Origin: Clostridia bacterium
GTDB taxonomy: Bacteria; Bacillota; Clostridia; Christensenellales; Aristaeellaceae
DNA: 53,843 nt
Direction: 5' to 3'
NCBI GenBank assembly: GCA_017463245.1
Contig: JAFTPN010000008.1
Location: forward strand, 1 to 53,843
Shown: piece by piece, positions 26,201-33,453 of the stretch
How the letters are laid out: every line of letters begins with the position of its first letter
Numbering within the stretch: position 1 is the stretch's first letter
Position numbers and translations under genes: made by a program
The notes under the pieces: model-generated
Databases searched by the model: none
What the model was told of the DNA's origin: nothing
Seen by the model: the letters and a program-made list of their open reading frames with translations, nothing else

Positions 26201-26792
26201 GCTCTTCCAGGATATCATCCACGCGGGCGGCGTTTTCCAGCGTGCGCTGGAGCTTCTTGTCCGCCTCTTCCTTGCGGGCTTTGAATTTCACGATGCCAGC
26301 CGCTTCCTCGAAGATCTGGCGGCGATCCTCGCCCCGGCGGGAAAGGATCTCGTCAATGCGGCCCTGACCGATGATGGAATAGCCCTCTTTGCCGATGCCG
26401 GTGTCCCGGAACAGGTCGATGATGTCCTTCAAGCGGCAGGCGGTGCGGTTGAGGTAGTATTCGCTCTCGCCGTTGCGATACACCCGGCGGGTGACCATCA
26501 CCTCGGCATAGTCCATGGGCAGGGCGCGGTCGTCGTTATCAAAAATCAGGGAGACTTCGCAATAGCTCAGCGGCTTGCGCTTCTGCGTGCCGTTGAAAAT
26601 CACGTCGGACATGCTGGCGCCGCGCAGGGTCTTGGCAGATTGCTCGCCCAGCACCCAGCGCACCGCATCGCCGATGTTGCTCTTGCCGGAGCCGTTAGGT
26701 CCCACGATGCCGGTGATGCCTTCGTTAAAGACGATCTCCGTGCGCTGGGCAAAGGACTTGAAGCCGTACAGCTCCAGCTTTTTCAGCCGCAT
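23226..26792 (-). CDS. smc: Chromosome segregation protein SMC
   Basis: 1188 residues, full length. N-terminal head MRLKKLELYGFKSF with Walker A GPNGSGKSN (about residue 32); two long coiled coils rich in Gln/Glu/Leu heptads; a hinge (about residues 510-660, with GCIGIAADLV and the Gly-rich MHSGGSMTGGS); and a C-terminal head with signature LLSGGERALTAIA and Walker B FCILDEIEAALDD. The condensin core is loaded at parS by ParB and resolves sister origins. GGGAGG lies 7 nt before ATG 26792. Perfect parS sites lie 3-7 kb beyond its 3' end, across dnaN-recF. A perfect DnaA box lies at 23671-23679. Confidence 0.97.
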   Translation of the reverse strand: MRLKKLELYGFKSFAQRTEIVFNEGITGIVGPNGSGKSNIGDAVRWVLGEQSAKTLRGASMSDVIFNGTQKRKPLSYCEVSLIFDNDDRALPMDYAEVMVTRRVYRNGESEYYLNRTACRLKDIIDLFRDTGIGKEGYSIIGQGRIDEILSRRGEDRRQIFEEAAGIVKFKARKEEADKKLQRTLENAARVDDILEELNRQLKPLEEQARNAREYIELSSELKILDLNLFLVRSDRAKERLAELDTELMNLRAVLDDTEVALAEKTQLRDAHQTEIAQLEEKITAARNGLMACAESVHEAQNTLSALNSRRETRQENRQRILDEQNDSQHRLQELDDLFTRSEDESNAQEALVQQAEAALEKAKADASSAEEQEAAADEALEAHKAAIMTAMNRLNAVKNDQTRLKTMRSQMEARLAEISTSTDALKEEEIRLELAANEAGERLQAEKDHQQVLADALKARQDELQVSDAALIQIRNQAEQLASNLQAAQSRQKLLAEMTREMEGYNNSVRRAVSYAKERQISGVRGVLAQLISVPQQYETAIDMALGAAQQNIVTDNENTAKELINYLRQNRLGRATFLPQTTVRSKLLNDKERQALKLPGCIGIAADLVKCAPEYRGIIENLLGRTVIADNLDHGIPIMRAGNHTFRLVTLEGDVMHSGGSMTGGSTQSKMVNLLGRERELKELTQRLQEGKARLDTLRNELQQEQQKKNGLKLSVQEATNALHQQEIAVARETEREDAARTELNNHRARMEQTELATVQLQESIEQIDQQLESIGQLSGDAQLDQTAMEEKTAQLQEALYTARQQAAEASDRVMTRTLQLSDLRHQLDILHKDTTRYEQDRSQILREMERRTEQLAAMDDMDQQDLTEIARTTALVETRQLEQRRQEQVAQSLETRRAATQEKLRDVLTDMENLHQVHNRDADRVHRTELARSKVDSDLRVMQDRIWNSYEVTYAGAEEFRITEGFDVVESDRRAAQLMSQIRALGNVNVNAVEEYASTKERFDELTAQQEDLRQAENDLRELINRLLEQMETTFVDNFSKLQVYFSETFTRLFGGGKAELTLMDPSDPLNCGIEVNAQPPGKKLQLLSLLSGGERALTAIAILFAMLKLKPTPFCILDEIEAALDDANIGYYADYLQEYSQGTQFIVVTHRKGTMERCNALYGVAMEEQGVSKMVSVSLQDYKE

Positions 26793-26829
26793 GGTGCTGC
26801 CTCCCTTCTGTAGTATACTCGTACTCTCA

Positions 26830-26859
26830 ATTATACCACATATCGGGTAAATAGTCCAA
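26830..26859 (-). promoter_or_regulatory. Promoter of smc
   Basis: On the minus strand: TTGGAC (26854-26859), 18 bp spacer, TATAAT (26830-26835). Confidence 0.75.
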
Positions 26860-26872
26860 TAAATTTCATCCA

Positions 26873-27018
26873 AGGGCTCTGCCCTTAGAGAACCCGGTCA
26901 GGGCTCTGCCCTGACAACCCGCGAAGGGACTTCGTCCCTTTCGAAACCCATGCGGGGATGGCGTTGCATGGCGGTCTCCGAGCAGGGGTCACGGCGCATA
27001 ACGGATGCGCCGCGACGC
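26873..27018 (-). repeat. Composite hairpin element, copy C (families 3 and 4)
   Basis: Inverted relative to the other copies. The covarying stem is GGCGCAT/ATGCGCC (26993-27011) with the GCGTCGC and GTGACCCC flanks on the minus strand. Three small-loop hairpins (AAGGGAC, TCAGGGC and AAGGGC stems) follow toward smc. Confidence 0.75.
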
Positions 27019-27030
27019 GAATGATGTCAC

Positions 27031-27148
27031 TTTCCACCTCATCCGGCCTCACGGCCACCTTCCCCTCAAGGGGAAGGCAAGGCGTATGCCTTTGCAAAAG
27101 GCTTCCCCTTGAGGGGAAGCTGTCCCGAAGGGACTGATGAGGTGGAAA
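27031..27148. repeat. Family-2 element with perfect 13 bp terminal inverted repeats
   Basis: Ends TTTCCACCTCATC and GATGAGGTGGAAA. Inside are two CCCCTCAAGGGG-type hairpins in opposite orientation. 118 bp, no ORF. Confidence 0.8.
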
Positions 27149-27182
27149 GCTGCTTTCGCACCCAGCAACTTTCCCGCGCACC

Positions 27183-27273
27183 TGTAGGGGCGATCTGCGA
27201 TCGCCCGCACGCCGCACATATGCACAGTAGGCAGGAAATGCAACGTGGCGGGCGAACACAGTTCGCCCCTACA
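27183..27273. repeat. Family-1 element, full copy (91 bp, inverted)
   Basis: Same element as at 6262 in the opposite orientation: the GATC-type arm is on the left and the GAAC-type arm on the right. Confidence 0.85.
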
Positions 27274-27306
27274 TTTGCACCGCCAAGTGGCGTGATGGGG
27301 CAAGCA

Positions 27307-27368
27307 GCAGAACCACTCCTTCCGTCCTCGCTACGCTCGGCCACCTCCCTCGAGAGGGAGGCTTTTGG
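27307..27368. repeat. Family-2 single module
   Basis: Starts GCAGAACCACTCC and ends at the CCCTCGAGAGGGAGGC hairpin, followed by TTTTGG as in other copies. Confidence 0.7.
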
Positions 27369-27404
27369 TTACTGTGCACCCTATCCCTTCACAAAAGCAT
27401 CGCC

Positions 27405-27442
27405 ATAAAAAAAGCAGCAAGCCGTTGTTCACAGCTTGCTGC
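27405..27442 (-). terminator. Terminator of alaS
   Basis: On the minus strand the stem GCAGCAAGC/GCTTGCTGC (27414-27442) is followed by TTTTTTTATG, just after the alaS stop. Confidence 0.88.
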
Positions 27443-27455
27443 AATGATTTACTTT

Positions 27456-29423
27456 TTACTTATTGATAACAGCCTTGATGCGGCGCACGCCAGCAGAAGA
27501 AGACTCCTCCTTCTGGATCTTGAAGTTCACCAGATCGCCGGTGTTCTCGGCATGGGGGCCGCCGCAGATCTCGAAGGAGAACTCGCCCATCTTGTAGGTG
27601 CGAACCTTCTCGCCATACTTGCTCTCGAACAGGCCGATGGCGCCCTTGGCCTTGGCTTCCGGCACGGTCATCTCTTCGCAGATGATGGGAGCCTTGGCCT
27701 GGATGGCCTCGTTCACCAGCTTCTCCACCTGGGCCAGCTCCTCGGGGGTCACCTTGCGGCCAAAGGAGAAGTCGAAGCGCAGGCGCTCGGCGGTGATGTT
27801 GGAACCCTTCTGGGCAACCTCGTCGCCCAGGACCTTGCGCAGGGCGGCGTGGAGCAGATGGGTGGCGGTGTGCAGCTTGGCGGTTTCCTCGCTGTGGTCG
27901 GCCAGGCCGCCCTTGAACTTCTGCTCGGCGCCCTGGTGGCTCAGCTCCTGGTGCTTCTTGAAGCGCTCGGCGAAGTCCGCCTCGTCCACCTTCAGACCCT
28001 TTTCAGCGGCCAGCTCCATGGTCATTTCAATGGGGAAGCCGAAGGTATCGTAGAGCTTGAAGGCGCTGCGGCCGTCCAGGGTATCCAGGGTGGCCATGCG
28101 GGCGATGAGGGCAGCGACCAGCGCGGCCTCATCACCGGCATTGGCAGCCTCGATGATGGGCATCATGTCGGGAGAGGGACGCAGCTTCTTGGTCTTGGCC
28201 ATTTCCTGGGCGAAGGCGATCTTGTCCTCAGCCGCCAGAATGTTTTCCAGCAGCGCCTTGGTGTTCATGGTGTTGTTGTACACCTTGTCGAATTCCTTTT
28301 CGCCCTGCTTCAGCGTGCGGGCAAAGCGGCCTTCCTCCAGCTTCAGCTGCTCCAGCACGAAGGCGGCATTGCGCTCCAGCTCGGGGTACACTTCCTTGTA
28401 CTGGTTGATGATCACCTGGGCGATCTCGGCGGTGAAGCCCTCGCCCATGCCCAGCTGCATGCCATAGCGCACAGCGCGGCGGATCAGGCGGCGGAGGATG
28501 TAGCCCTGGTCGGTGTTGGAGGGGGACACGCCGCGGTCGTCACCCAGGATGAAGGTGGAGGTGCGCATGTGGTCAGCCACGATGCGGAAGGCCTTGGTGT
28601 CCTCGTCGTTGGCCAGGTACACCTTGCCGCTCAGTTCGCCGATCTTGGCCAGGATATCCGCAAAGGCGTCGGTCTCGTAAACGGACTTCTTGCCCGTCAG
28701 CACGCAGATGGTGCGCTCCAGACCCATGCCGGTGTCCACGTTCTTCTTCTCCATGGGCAGGAAGGTGCCGTCCTTCTGCTTGTTGTACTGCATGAACACG
28801 TCGTTCCAGATCTCCAGATAACGGCCGCAGTCGCAGGCAGGAGAGCAATCGGGGCCGCAGGGCTCCTGATCGCGGATGATGAACATTTCGGTATCGGGGC
28901 CGCAGGGGCCGGTCTGACCGGCGGGGCCCCACCAGTTGTTCTCCTTGGGCAGGAAGAAGATGTGATCCTCCGCCACGCCCAGGCTGCGCCAGATATCGGC
29001 GGCCTCGTCATCGCGGGGGCAGTTCTCGTCGCCCGCGAACACGGAGAAGGCCAGCTTGTCCTTGTCCAGGCCCAGGTATTCGGGGCTGGTGAGGAACTCC
29101 CAGCTCCAGGAGATGGCTTCCTTCTTGAAATAATCGCCCAGGGACCAGTTGCCCAGCATTTCAAAGAAGGTCAGGTGGGAAGGATCGCCCACCTCGTCGA
29201 TATCGCCGGTGCGGATGCACTTCTGCACGTCAGTGAGCCGGGTGCCGGCGGGATGGGGCGCGCCCAGCAGGTAAGGCACCAGGGGGTGCATGCCGGCGGT
29301 AGTGAACAGCACGGTGGGGTCGTTCTCCGGAATGATGGAGGCGGACTGGATGCGGTGATGCCCCTTCGACTCCATGAACTTCTGGAACATTTCGCGCAGC
29401 TGCGCGGAGGTAATGTTCTTCAT
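27456..29423 (-). CDS. alaS: Alanyl-tRNA synthetase, short form without the C-Ala domain
   Basis: 655 residues against about 875 for usual bacterial AlaRS. Catalytic core: MHPLVPYLLG, FFEMLGNWSLGDYFK and MGLERT. A tRNA-recognition region follows, then the editing/SAD domain with HTATHLLH (H-x3-H) and CGGPH (C-x3-H) for zinc. The protein stops at SAGVRRIKAVI, the end of the SAD domain, so the DHHA1/C-Ala domain is missing. An extra Cys cluster CGPDCSPACDCG sits in the core. It charges tRNA-Ala and should clear mischarged Ser and Gly. Start ATG 29423 follows AAGGAG by 8 nt. The reading frame is clean, so this is a short form rather than a pseudogene. Confidence 0.93.
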   Translation of the reverse strand: MKNITSAQLREMFQKFMESKGHHRIQSASIIPENDPTVLFTTAGMHPLVPYLLGAPHPAGTRLTDVQKCIRTGDIDEVGDPSHLTFFEMLGNWSLGDYFKKEAISWSWEFLTSPEYLGLDKDKLAFSVFAGDENCPRDDEAADIWRSLGVAEDHIFFLPKENNWWGPAGQTGPCGPDTEMFIIRDQEPCGPDCSPACDCGRYLEIWNDVFMQYNKQKDGTFLPMEKKNVDTGMGLERTICVLTGKKSVYETDAFADILAKIGELSGKVYLANDEDTKAFRIVADHMRTSTFILGDDRGVSPSNTDQGYILRRLIRRAVRYGMQLGMGEGFTAEIAQVIINQYKEVYPELERNAAFVLEQLKLEEGRFARTLKQGEKEFDKVYNNTMNTKALLENILAAEDKIAFAQEMAKTKKLRPSPDMMPIIEAANAGDEAALVAALIARMATLDTLDGRSAFKLYDTFGFPIEMTMELAAEKGLKVDEADFAERFKKHQELSHQGAEQKFKGGLADHSEETAKLHTATHLLHAALRKVLGDEVAQKGSNITAERLRFDFSFGRKVTPEELAQVEKLVNEAIQAKAPIICEEMTVPEAKAKGAIGLFESKYGEKVRTYKMGEFSFEICGGPHAENTGDLVNFKIQKEESSSAGVRRIKAVINK

Positions 29424-29479
29424 GACCAAGACTCCTTCCAAAAATCATCGCGGTTTCCCGCGGAACAATCGTACCGTTT

Positions 29480-29508
29480 ATTATACCAAAGGAAAAACAT
29501 CTTGGCAA
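29480..29508 (-). promoter_or_regulatory. Promoter of alaS
   Basis: On the minus strand: TTGCCA (29503-29508), 17 bp spacer, TATAAT (29480-29485). The leader is only about 50 nt, too short for a T-box. Confidence 0.82.
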
Positions 29509-29509
29509 G

Positions 29510-29547
29510 AAAAAACCGGGAAAACGCGGAAAAAGCGTAATTCCCGG
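29510..29547 (-). terminator. Terminator of the HEPN/MNT operon
   Basis: On the minus strand the stem CCGGGAA/TTCCCGG, extended inside by ACGC/GCGT, is followed by TTTTTTC. It directly follows the HEPN gene and abuts the alaS promoter. Confidence 0.85.
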
Positions 29548-29551
29548 CTGC

Positions 29552-29950
29552 TTATTGTTCAGCGTATTTCTGCTGCAAAAACGCATCGACGCTGTGCAGG
29601 AAGTCCTCTGCACCCTTGACCAGCTTTTGTGTGTCCTCGATGGAGCAGATGTAGAAGTCCTCATAATCGCTGCGGTTGCGGATCAGGGAAGCGTTGGAGA
29701 TCAGTTTGCCATAATCGCGAGGAAGAATTTCTGTTTTCAGATAATTCATGGTGAATCGTGCAATGACAGCGGAATGCTTTTTGTAATCCTCGCCATCAAG
29801 AGCGATCACAGCGCGCATGGCGTGGAAAATGCAGTAATAGGCACGGTTGTTGGCCGAGGCGTAATCCTCTGCGTGCATATCGCGTCTGGCGGTTTCAAGC
29901 GTTTCTGCGGCTTTCGCAAGGCGGTATCTGGAAAGATCGATCAGGGTCAT
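29552..29950 (-). CDS. HEPN-domain protein (probable toxin of a HEPN/MNT pair)
   Basis: 132 residues from ATG 29950, which lies 1 nt after the MNT stop; an upstream in-frame ATG at 30019 would overlap the MNT gene by 68 nt. All-helical HEPN fold of the PF05168 type: AKAAETLETARRDMHAEDY (first helix), ANNRAYYCIFHAMRAVIAL, GEDYKKHSAVIARF and the final NRSDYEDF. HEPN proteins are often RNases; here the usual R-x4-6-H motif appears as an R..DY form, so catalysis is uncertain. Paired with a minimal nucleotidyltransferase, the standard toxin-antitoxin layout. Confidence 0.85.
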   Translation of the reverse strand: MTLIDLSRYRLAKAAETLETARRDMHAEDYASANNRAYYCIFHAMRAVIALDGEDYKKHSAVIARFTMNYLKTEILPRDYGKLISNASLIRNRSDYEDFYICSIEDTQKLVKGAEDFLHSVDAFLQQKYAEQ

Positions 29951-29951
29951 A

Positions 29952-30293
29952 TCAGGCAACGATCCGCACCCCCTCGCGCTGCACATTTCTGAAGAAGGGA
30001 AGCAGATCGGCATTCGCATGATAATATGCCCGATTCTCTACAATAGGCGAAACAACGATACCGAAATCCATCAGCACCTCTGCGGCAGCTTCTCCGATCT
30101 GCCAATGCTTCTCCTGGATCGTCTGGCGGGAGGAATCCACGAGGAACATCACATCAATATCCGATTCATCGTCAGCATCATGACGGGCATAGGAGCCAAA
30201 CAGAATGATGTCAAACTGTTCCTGCGGAAAGACATTGGCCAGTCTTTCGCGAAGCTGGGCAATAATGGTGCGTACTTCAAGCTGCGAACACAT
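29952..30293 (-). CDS. Minimal nucleotidyltransferase (MNT) antitoxin-type protein
   Basis: 113 residues. The polymerase-beta-like motif is FGSYARHDADDESDIDV (G-S-x10-D-x-D), with a third acidic position likely in DFGIVVS. In characterised HEPN/MNT pairs the MNT enzyme neutralises the HEPN toxin by adenylylation or AMP transfer. AGGAGG lies 8 nt before ATG 30293. It leads the two-gene operon from the promoter at 30320-30349. Confidence 0.9.
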   Translation of the reverse strand: MCSQLEVRTIIAQLRERLANVFPQEQFDIILFGSYARHDADDESDIDVMFLVDSSRQTIQEKHWQIGEAAAEVLMDFGIVVSPIVENRAYYHANADLLPFFRNVQREGVRIVA

Positions 30294-30319
30294 ATGATAT
30301 TCCTCCTTTCTTCAAGAAT

Positions 30320-30349
30320 ATTGTAGCACAGGCAGCATGAATCATTCAA
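30320..30349 (-). promoter_or_regulatory. Promoter of the HEPN/MNT operon
   Basis: On the minus strand: TTGAAT (30344-30349), 18 bp spacer, TACAAT (30320-30325). Confidence 0.75.
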
Positions 30350-30385
30350 GTGGTAAAGAATATTCCGTCCGCAAAACCTGAAAAC

Positions 30386-30428
30386 GCAAAATTCCCCCGC
30401 AGGGCAGAAGGGAGAAACCCTGCGGGGG
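30386..30428 (-). terminator. Terminator of the SH3b protein gene
   Basis: 11 bp stem CCCCCGCAGGG/CCCTGCGGGGG (30394-30428), followed on the minus strand by AATTTTG. Confidence 0.78.
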
Positions 30429-30467
30429 CGAATCAATACCGTCTTTTGTATCGCTTGTCTATTCAGT

Positions 30468-31391
30468 TTACTTCATGAACCAGGTGGAAATGTAGCCGGT
30501 TTCGCCTTCCACGTCAACCTTGCACCAGTCGGTGCCGTGCTCCAGCACGGTGATCTGGGTGCCCACCGGCACGGTGCGGATGATGGAGGCGCTGAGGCTG
30601 GGGCCGGAGCGGAAGTTGACGATCTTGCCGCCGTTGACGTTGATCAGCGTGGCGGTGTAGGGCTGGGTCTCGCCGGTCTCGTCGGTCACCTTCAGGAACT
30701 TGGCCATCATGTAGCCGATCTTGCCGTCCTCCACCTGCACCTTGTGCCAGGTGGAGCCGGACTTGAGGATGGTGACCTTCACGCCGTTGCGGTAGTAGTC
30801 CAGCACCTTGGCGTCCAGGGAGGCGGACTGGCGCAGGTTCAGCACCTGGGTAGAACGAGGATTGTTCACCAGGGCGATCTTGCCGGTGGAAGAGCCGCTG
30901 GAAGAAGAGCTGCCGGAGCCGAAATTCAGGTACTGGGTGGCCATGAAGCCTTCCTGGTCGCCCACGCTGACCCGGGACCAGGCAGCGCCCTTCTGCAGCA
31001 CGGTGACCTGGGTGCCGGGCTTGTAGCTGGTGATGATGGCGCCGTCCATGCCGGGCTCTTCACGCAGGTTCAGGCCGATGCCGGTGTTGGTGCGCACGGT
31101 GGCGGCGGTGTCCTTCTTCTCGGTGGAGAGGTACTTGGCCATCATGTAGCCGCTCTTGCCGTTCACTTCGACCTTGTGCCATTCATCGCCGGATTCCACG
31201 ATCTCCACCAGCGTGCCGGTGGGGAACTGACCCAGCACCTTGGCGGTGAGGGAGGCGGTCTCGCGCAGGTTCAGCGCGCCGCCCTGCACCAGGGCAGACT
31301 GGGCGGTATCGGCCATGGCCATCATGGGAGCCAGGGACATGGCAGCGGCGGCGGTGATGCCCGCCAGCTTCTTGAGCGTTTCGTGTTTCAT
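30468..31391 (-). CDS. Secreted protein with four SH3b domains
   Basis: 307 residues. A signal peptide (KKLAGITAAAAMSLAPMMAMA) is followed by four bacterial SH3 domains at about 33-90, 97-157, 173-236 and 247-307. Each has the LNLRE/VNFRSG-type motif near its start and a GYM/GYI..(W/K)FLK-type end. A Ser/Gly-rich linker separates domains 2 and 3. SH3b domains bind peptidoglycan or cell-wall components; no catalytic domain is present, so the protein is probably a wall-binding adaptor. AAGGAGG precedes the ATG. Confidence 0.9.
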   Translation of the reverse strand: MKHETLKKLAGITAAAAMSLAPMMAMADTAQSALVQGGALNLRETASLTAKVLGQFPTGTLVEIVESGDEWHKVEVNGKSGYMMAKYLSTEKKDTAATVRTNTGIGLNLREEPGMDGAIITSYKPGTQVTVLQKGAAWSRVSVGDQEGFMATQYLNFGSGSSSSSGSSTGKIALVNNPRSTQVLNLRQSASLDAKVLDYYRNGVKVTILKSGSTWHKVQVEDGKIGYMMAKFLKVTDETGETQPYTATLINVNGGKIVNFRSGPSLSASIIRTVPVGTQITVLEHGTDWCKVDVEGETGYISTWFMK

Positions 31392-31538
31392 GGGGTTTTC
31401 CTCCTTTGCTTTGTGTAAGCCCTGCGGCCTACAACCATCAAACGGGGGAATCCCACCCTGAAATGCAGGGAAAAACTGTTATAGGAAAGGGCTTTGCGCC
31501 TTTTTGGAGGATGCTGGAAGCCTTGCCCTGATCAGCCA

Positions 31539-31567
31539 TTGTGTTGCGGGGAAAGCTATGCTATAAT
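31539..31567 (+). promoter_or_regulatory. Promoter of the PfkB kinase
   Basis: TTGTGT (31539-31544), 17 bp spacer ending in TGC, TATAAT (31562-31567): an extended -10 promoter. Confidence 0.7.
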
Positions 31568-31599
31568 ATGGCTACAAGCTCGTTGGAGGTCGTTGACAA

Positions 31600-32688
31600 A
31601 TGAAGCATATGAATCCTTTGATTCGGGACAACCATAGCCCCAAGAAGTTCATCACCATGGGCGAGATCATGCTGCGCCTCTCCCCGCCCAACTATGCCAA
31701 GATCCGCATGGCCAACAATTTCGACGCCAGCTACGGCGGCTCCGAGGCCAACATCGCCCTGGCGCTGGCCAACCTGGGTGTGGACAGCACCTTCTTCTCC
31801 GTGGTGCCGAACAATTCCCTGGGCAAGAGCGCGGTGCGCATGCTGCGCTCCAATGATGTGCATTGCACGCCCATGATCCTCTCCACTCCCGAAGAGACCC
31901 CCACCCACCGCCTGGGCACCTACTACCTGGAGACCGGCTACGGCATCCGCCCCAGCAAAGTGATCTATGACCGCAAGCACTCTGCGCTGACGGAGTACGA
32001 CTTCTCCAAGGTGGATCTGGACGACCTGCTGGAGGGCTACGACTGGCTGCACCTGTCCGGCATCACCCCGGCGCTGGCGCCCAACTGCCGTAAGTTTACC
32101 CTGGAGATGCTCAAAGCCGCCCACGCCAAGGGCATGACCGTTTCCTTCGACGGCAATTTCCGTTCCACCCTGTGGACCTGGGAGGAAGCCCGGGACTTCT
32201 GCACCGAATGCCTGCCCTATGTGAACATCCTGCTGGGCATTGAGCCCTATCACCTCTGGAAGGACGAAAACGACCACACCCAGGGCGACTGGAAGGACGG
32301 CGTGCCCATGCAGCCCAGCTATGAGCAGCAGGACGAGATCTTCCAGCACTTCATTGCCAAGTACCCCAACCTGCAATGCATTGCCCGCCACGTGCGCTAC
32401 GCCCACTCCGGCAGTGAGAACAGTCTCAAGGCCTATATGTGGTACCAGGGTCACACCTTCGAGAGCAAGCTGTTCACCTTCAACATCCTCGACCGCGTGG
32501 GCGGCGGCGACGCCTTTGCCTCCGGCCTGATCTACGCCTATATGCATGAATACAAGCCCATGGATCTGATCAACTTCGCCGTGGCCAGTAGTGTGATCAA
32601 GCATACCATTCACGGCGACGCCAACATTACGGATGATGTGAAGAGCATCAGGAACCTGGCGAATATGAATTATGATATCAAGCGGTAA
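31600..32688 (+). CDS. PfkB-family sugar kinase, probable 2-keto-3-deoxygluconate kinase
   Basis: 362 residues. Ribokinase fold: N-terminal TMGEIMLRLSPPNYAKI, YGGSEANIALALANLG (substrate side), SFDGNFRSTLW and the C-terminal PfkB signature DRVGGGDAFASGL with catalytic Asp. The N-terminal block and DGNFRSTLW are typical of KDG kinases, which phosphorylate 2-keto-3-deoxygluconate with ATP in hexuronate use. No kdgA or uronate genes are adjacent, so the substrate is inferred. GGAGGT lies about 10 nt before the ATG. Confidence 0.85.
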   Translation: MKHMNPLIRDNHSPKKFITMGEIMLRLSPPNYAKIRMANNFDASYGGSEANIALALANLGVDSTFFSVVPNNSLGKSAVRMLRSNDVHCTPMILSTPEETPTHRLGTYYLETGYGIRPSKVIYDRKHSALTEYDFSKVDLDDLLEGYDWLHLSGITPALAPNCRKFTLEMLKAAHAKGMTVSFDGNFRSTLWTWEEARDFCTECLPYVNILLGIEPYHLWKDENDHTQGDWKDGVPMQPSYEQQDEIFQHFIAKYPNLQCIARHVRYAHSGSENSLKAYMWYQGHTFESKLFTFNILDRVGGGDAFASGLIYAYMHEYKPMDLINFAVASSVIKHTIHGDANITDDVKSIRNLANMNYDIKR

Positions 32689-32689
32689 G

Positions 32690-32800
32690 GAACCCCTCAG
32701 TCAGCCTGACGGCTGACAGCTCCCCTACGAAGGGGAGCCCAAACTGCCTCCCCTTTGTAGGGGAGGTGGCTGAGTCTTTAGCGAAGCCGGAGGGGTTTGC
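32690..32800. repeat. Family-2 inverted pair
   Basis: AACCCCTCAGTCAGC...CCCCTACGAAGGGG on the left and its diverged inverse on the right ending GGAGGGGTTT. It follows the kinase stop directly and could act as its terminator. Confidence 0.75.
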
Positions 32801-32804
32801 CCCA

Positions 32805-32840
32805 CAAAAAAAACCGGGCGCTTATACGCGTCCGGTTTTT
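32805..32840. terminator. Bidirectional terminator
   Basis: AAAACCGG...CCGGTTTT imperfect stem (GCGC/GCGT inside) with A-run left and T-run right. It overlaps the FUSC stop codon. Confidence 0.75.
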
Positions 32841-33364
32841 CTATGCAGCTTATCCAGCCAGCGAACCACCTTTTCCCGGGGCAGGAGCCAGTTGATCAAA
32901 AGGGCAATGGCCACGCCGATGCCGGTGTCCAGCATGCGATCCAGGGAGTAGCTGATGTAGGTGTTCACCGGGGTGTTGAACAGGATGATGCACAGCACCA
33001 CGCCGCCGGGCTGCACCGCGCCGGGCCAATGGAAGGTCTGGCTCACCAGGATCAGCGCCACCACGCCGGCAAACAGGAACAGCAGCATGGGCAGATGCTT
33101 GCTGCCGTCCGGGTAGAAGATGATGTACAGCCGGAACAGCAGCATGCCCAGCAGACCGCCGATGATGGTGCCGAAGAAGCGGTTGCCGCCGTTGAGGCGG
33201 GAGTTATCCATGTCGCTGCCCACGCCGAAAATGGCGCCGATGCAGGCAAAGGTGGGGTTGCGCCCCACAAGGAAATACAAAAATGCACACAGGGTGGCCG
33301 CCAGGGCGGTTTTGATATTGCGCTGACCCACGTGCAGGTGCAGGTGATACTTGCTCAGATCCAT
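32822..33364 (-). CDS. FUSC/aromatic acid exporter-like membrane protein
   Basis: 180 residues, about half the length of full exporters. Four to five hydrophobic segments: TALAATLCAFLYFLVG, FFGTIIGGLLGMLLFRLYII, LPMLLFLFAGVVALILV, GGVVLCIILFN and GIGVAIALLINWLL. The N-terminal GQRNIKTALAATL and RLNGGNRFFGTIIGGLLG are typical of the FUSC/ArAE_1 N-terminal domain. The soluble C-terminal domain is absent. GGGAGG precedes the ATG. Substrate unknown. Confidence 0.8.
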   Translation of the reverse strand: MDLSKYHLHLHVGQRNIKTALAATLCAFLYFLVGRNPTFACIGAIFGVGSDMDNSRLNGGNRFFGTIIGGLLGMLLFRLYIIFYPDGSKHLPMLLFLFAGVVALILVSQTFHWPGAVQPGGVVLCIILFNTPVNTYISYSLDRMLDTGIGVAIALLINWLLPREKVVRWLDKLHRKTGRV

Positions 33365-33399
33365 GCTGACCCTCCCAATTCATTGGAAACACGGGGTCT

Positions 33400-33427
33400 A
33401 TTATAGCACGGAAAAGCCGGGATGCAA
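33400..33427 (-). promoter_or_regulatory. Promoter of the FUSC gene
   Basis: On the minus strand: TTGCAT (33422-33427), 16 bp spacer, TATAAT (33400-33405). Confidence 0.75.
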
Positions 33428-33453
33428 GCGTTTATCTGCGTTTTTTCGACAAA

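Noticed and set aside
27456-29423. alaS as a pseudogene because of its short length
   Set aside because: The frame is intact with all core and editing motifs, its own promoter, ribosome site and terminator; a natural short form is more likely.
29424-29480. Possible T-box leader before alaS
   Set aside because: The leader from the mapped promoter is only about 50 nt, with no T-box sequence or terminator/antiterminator pair.
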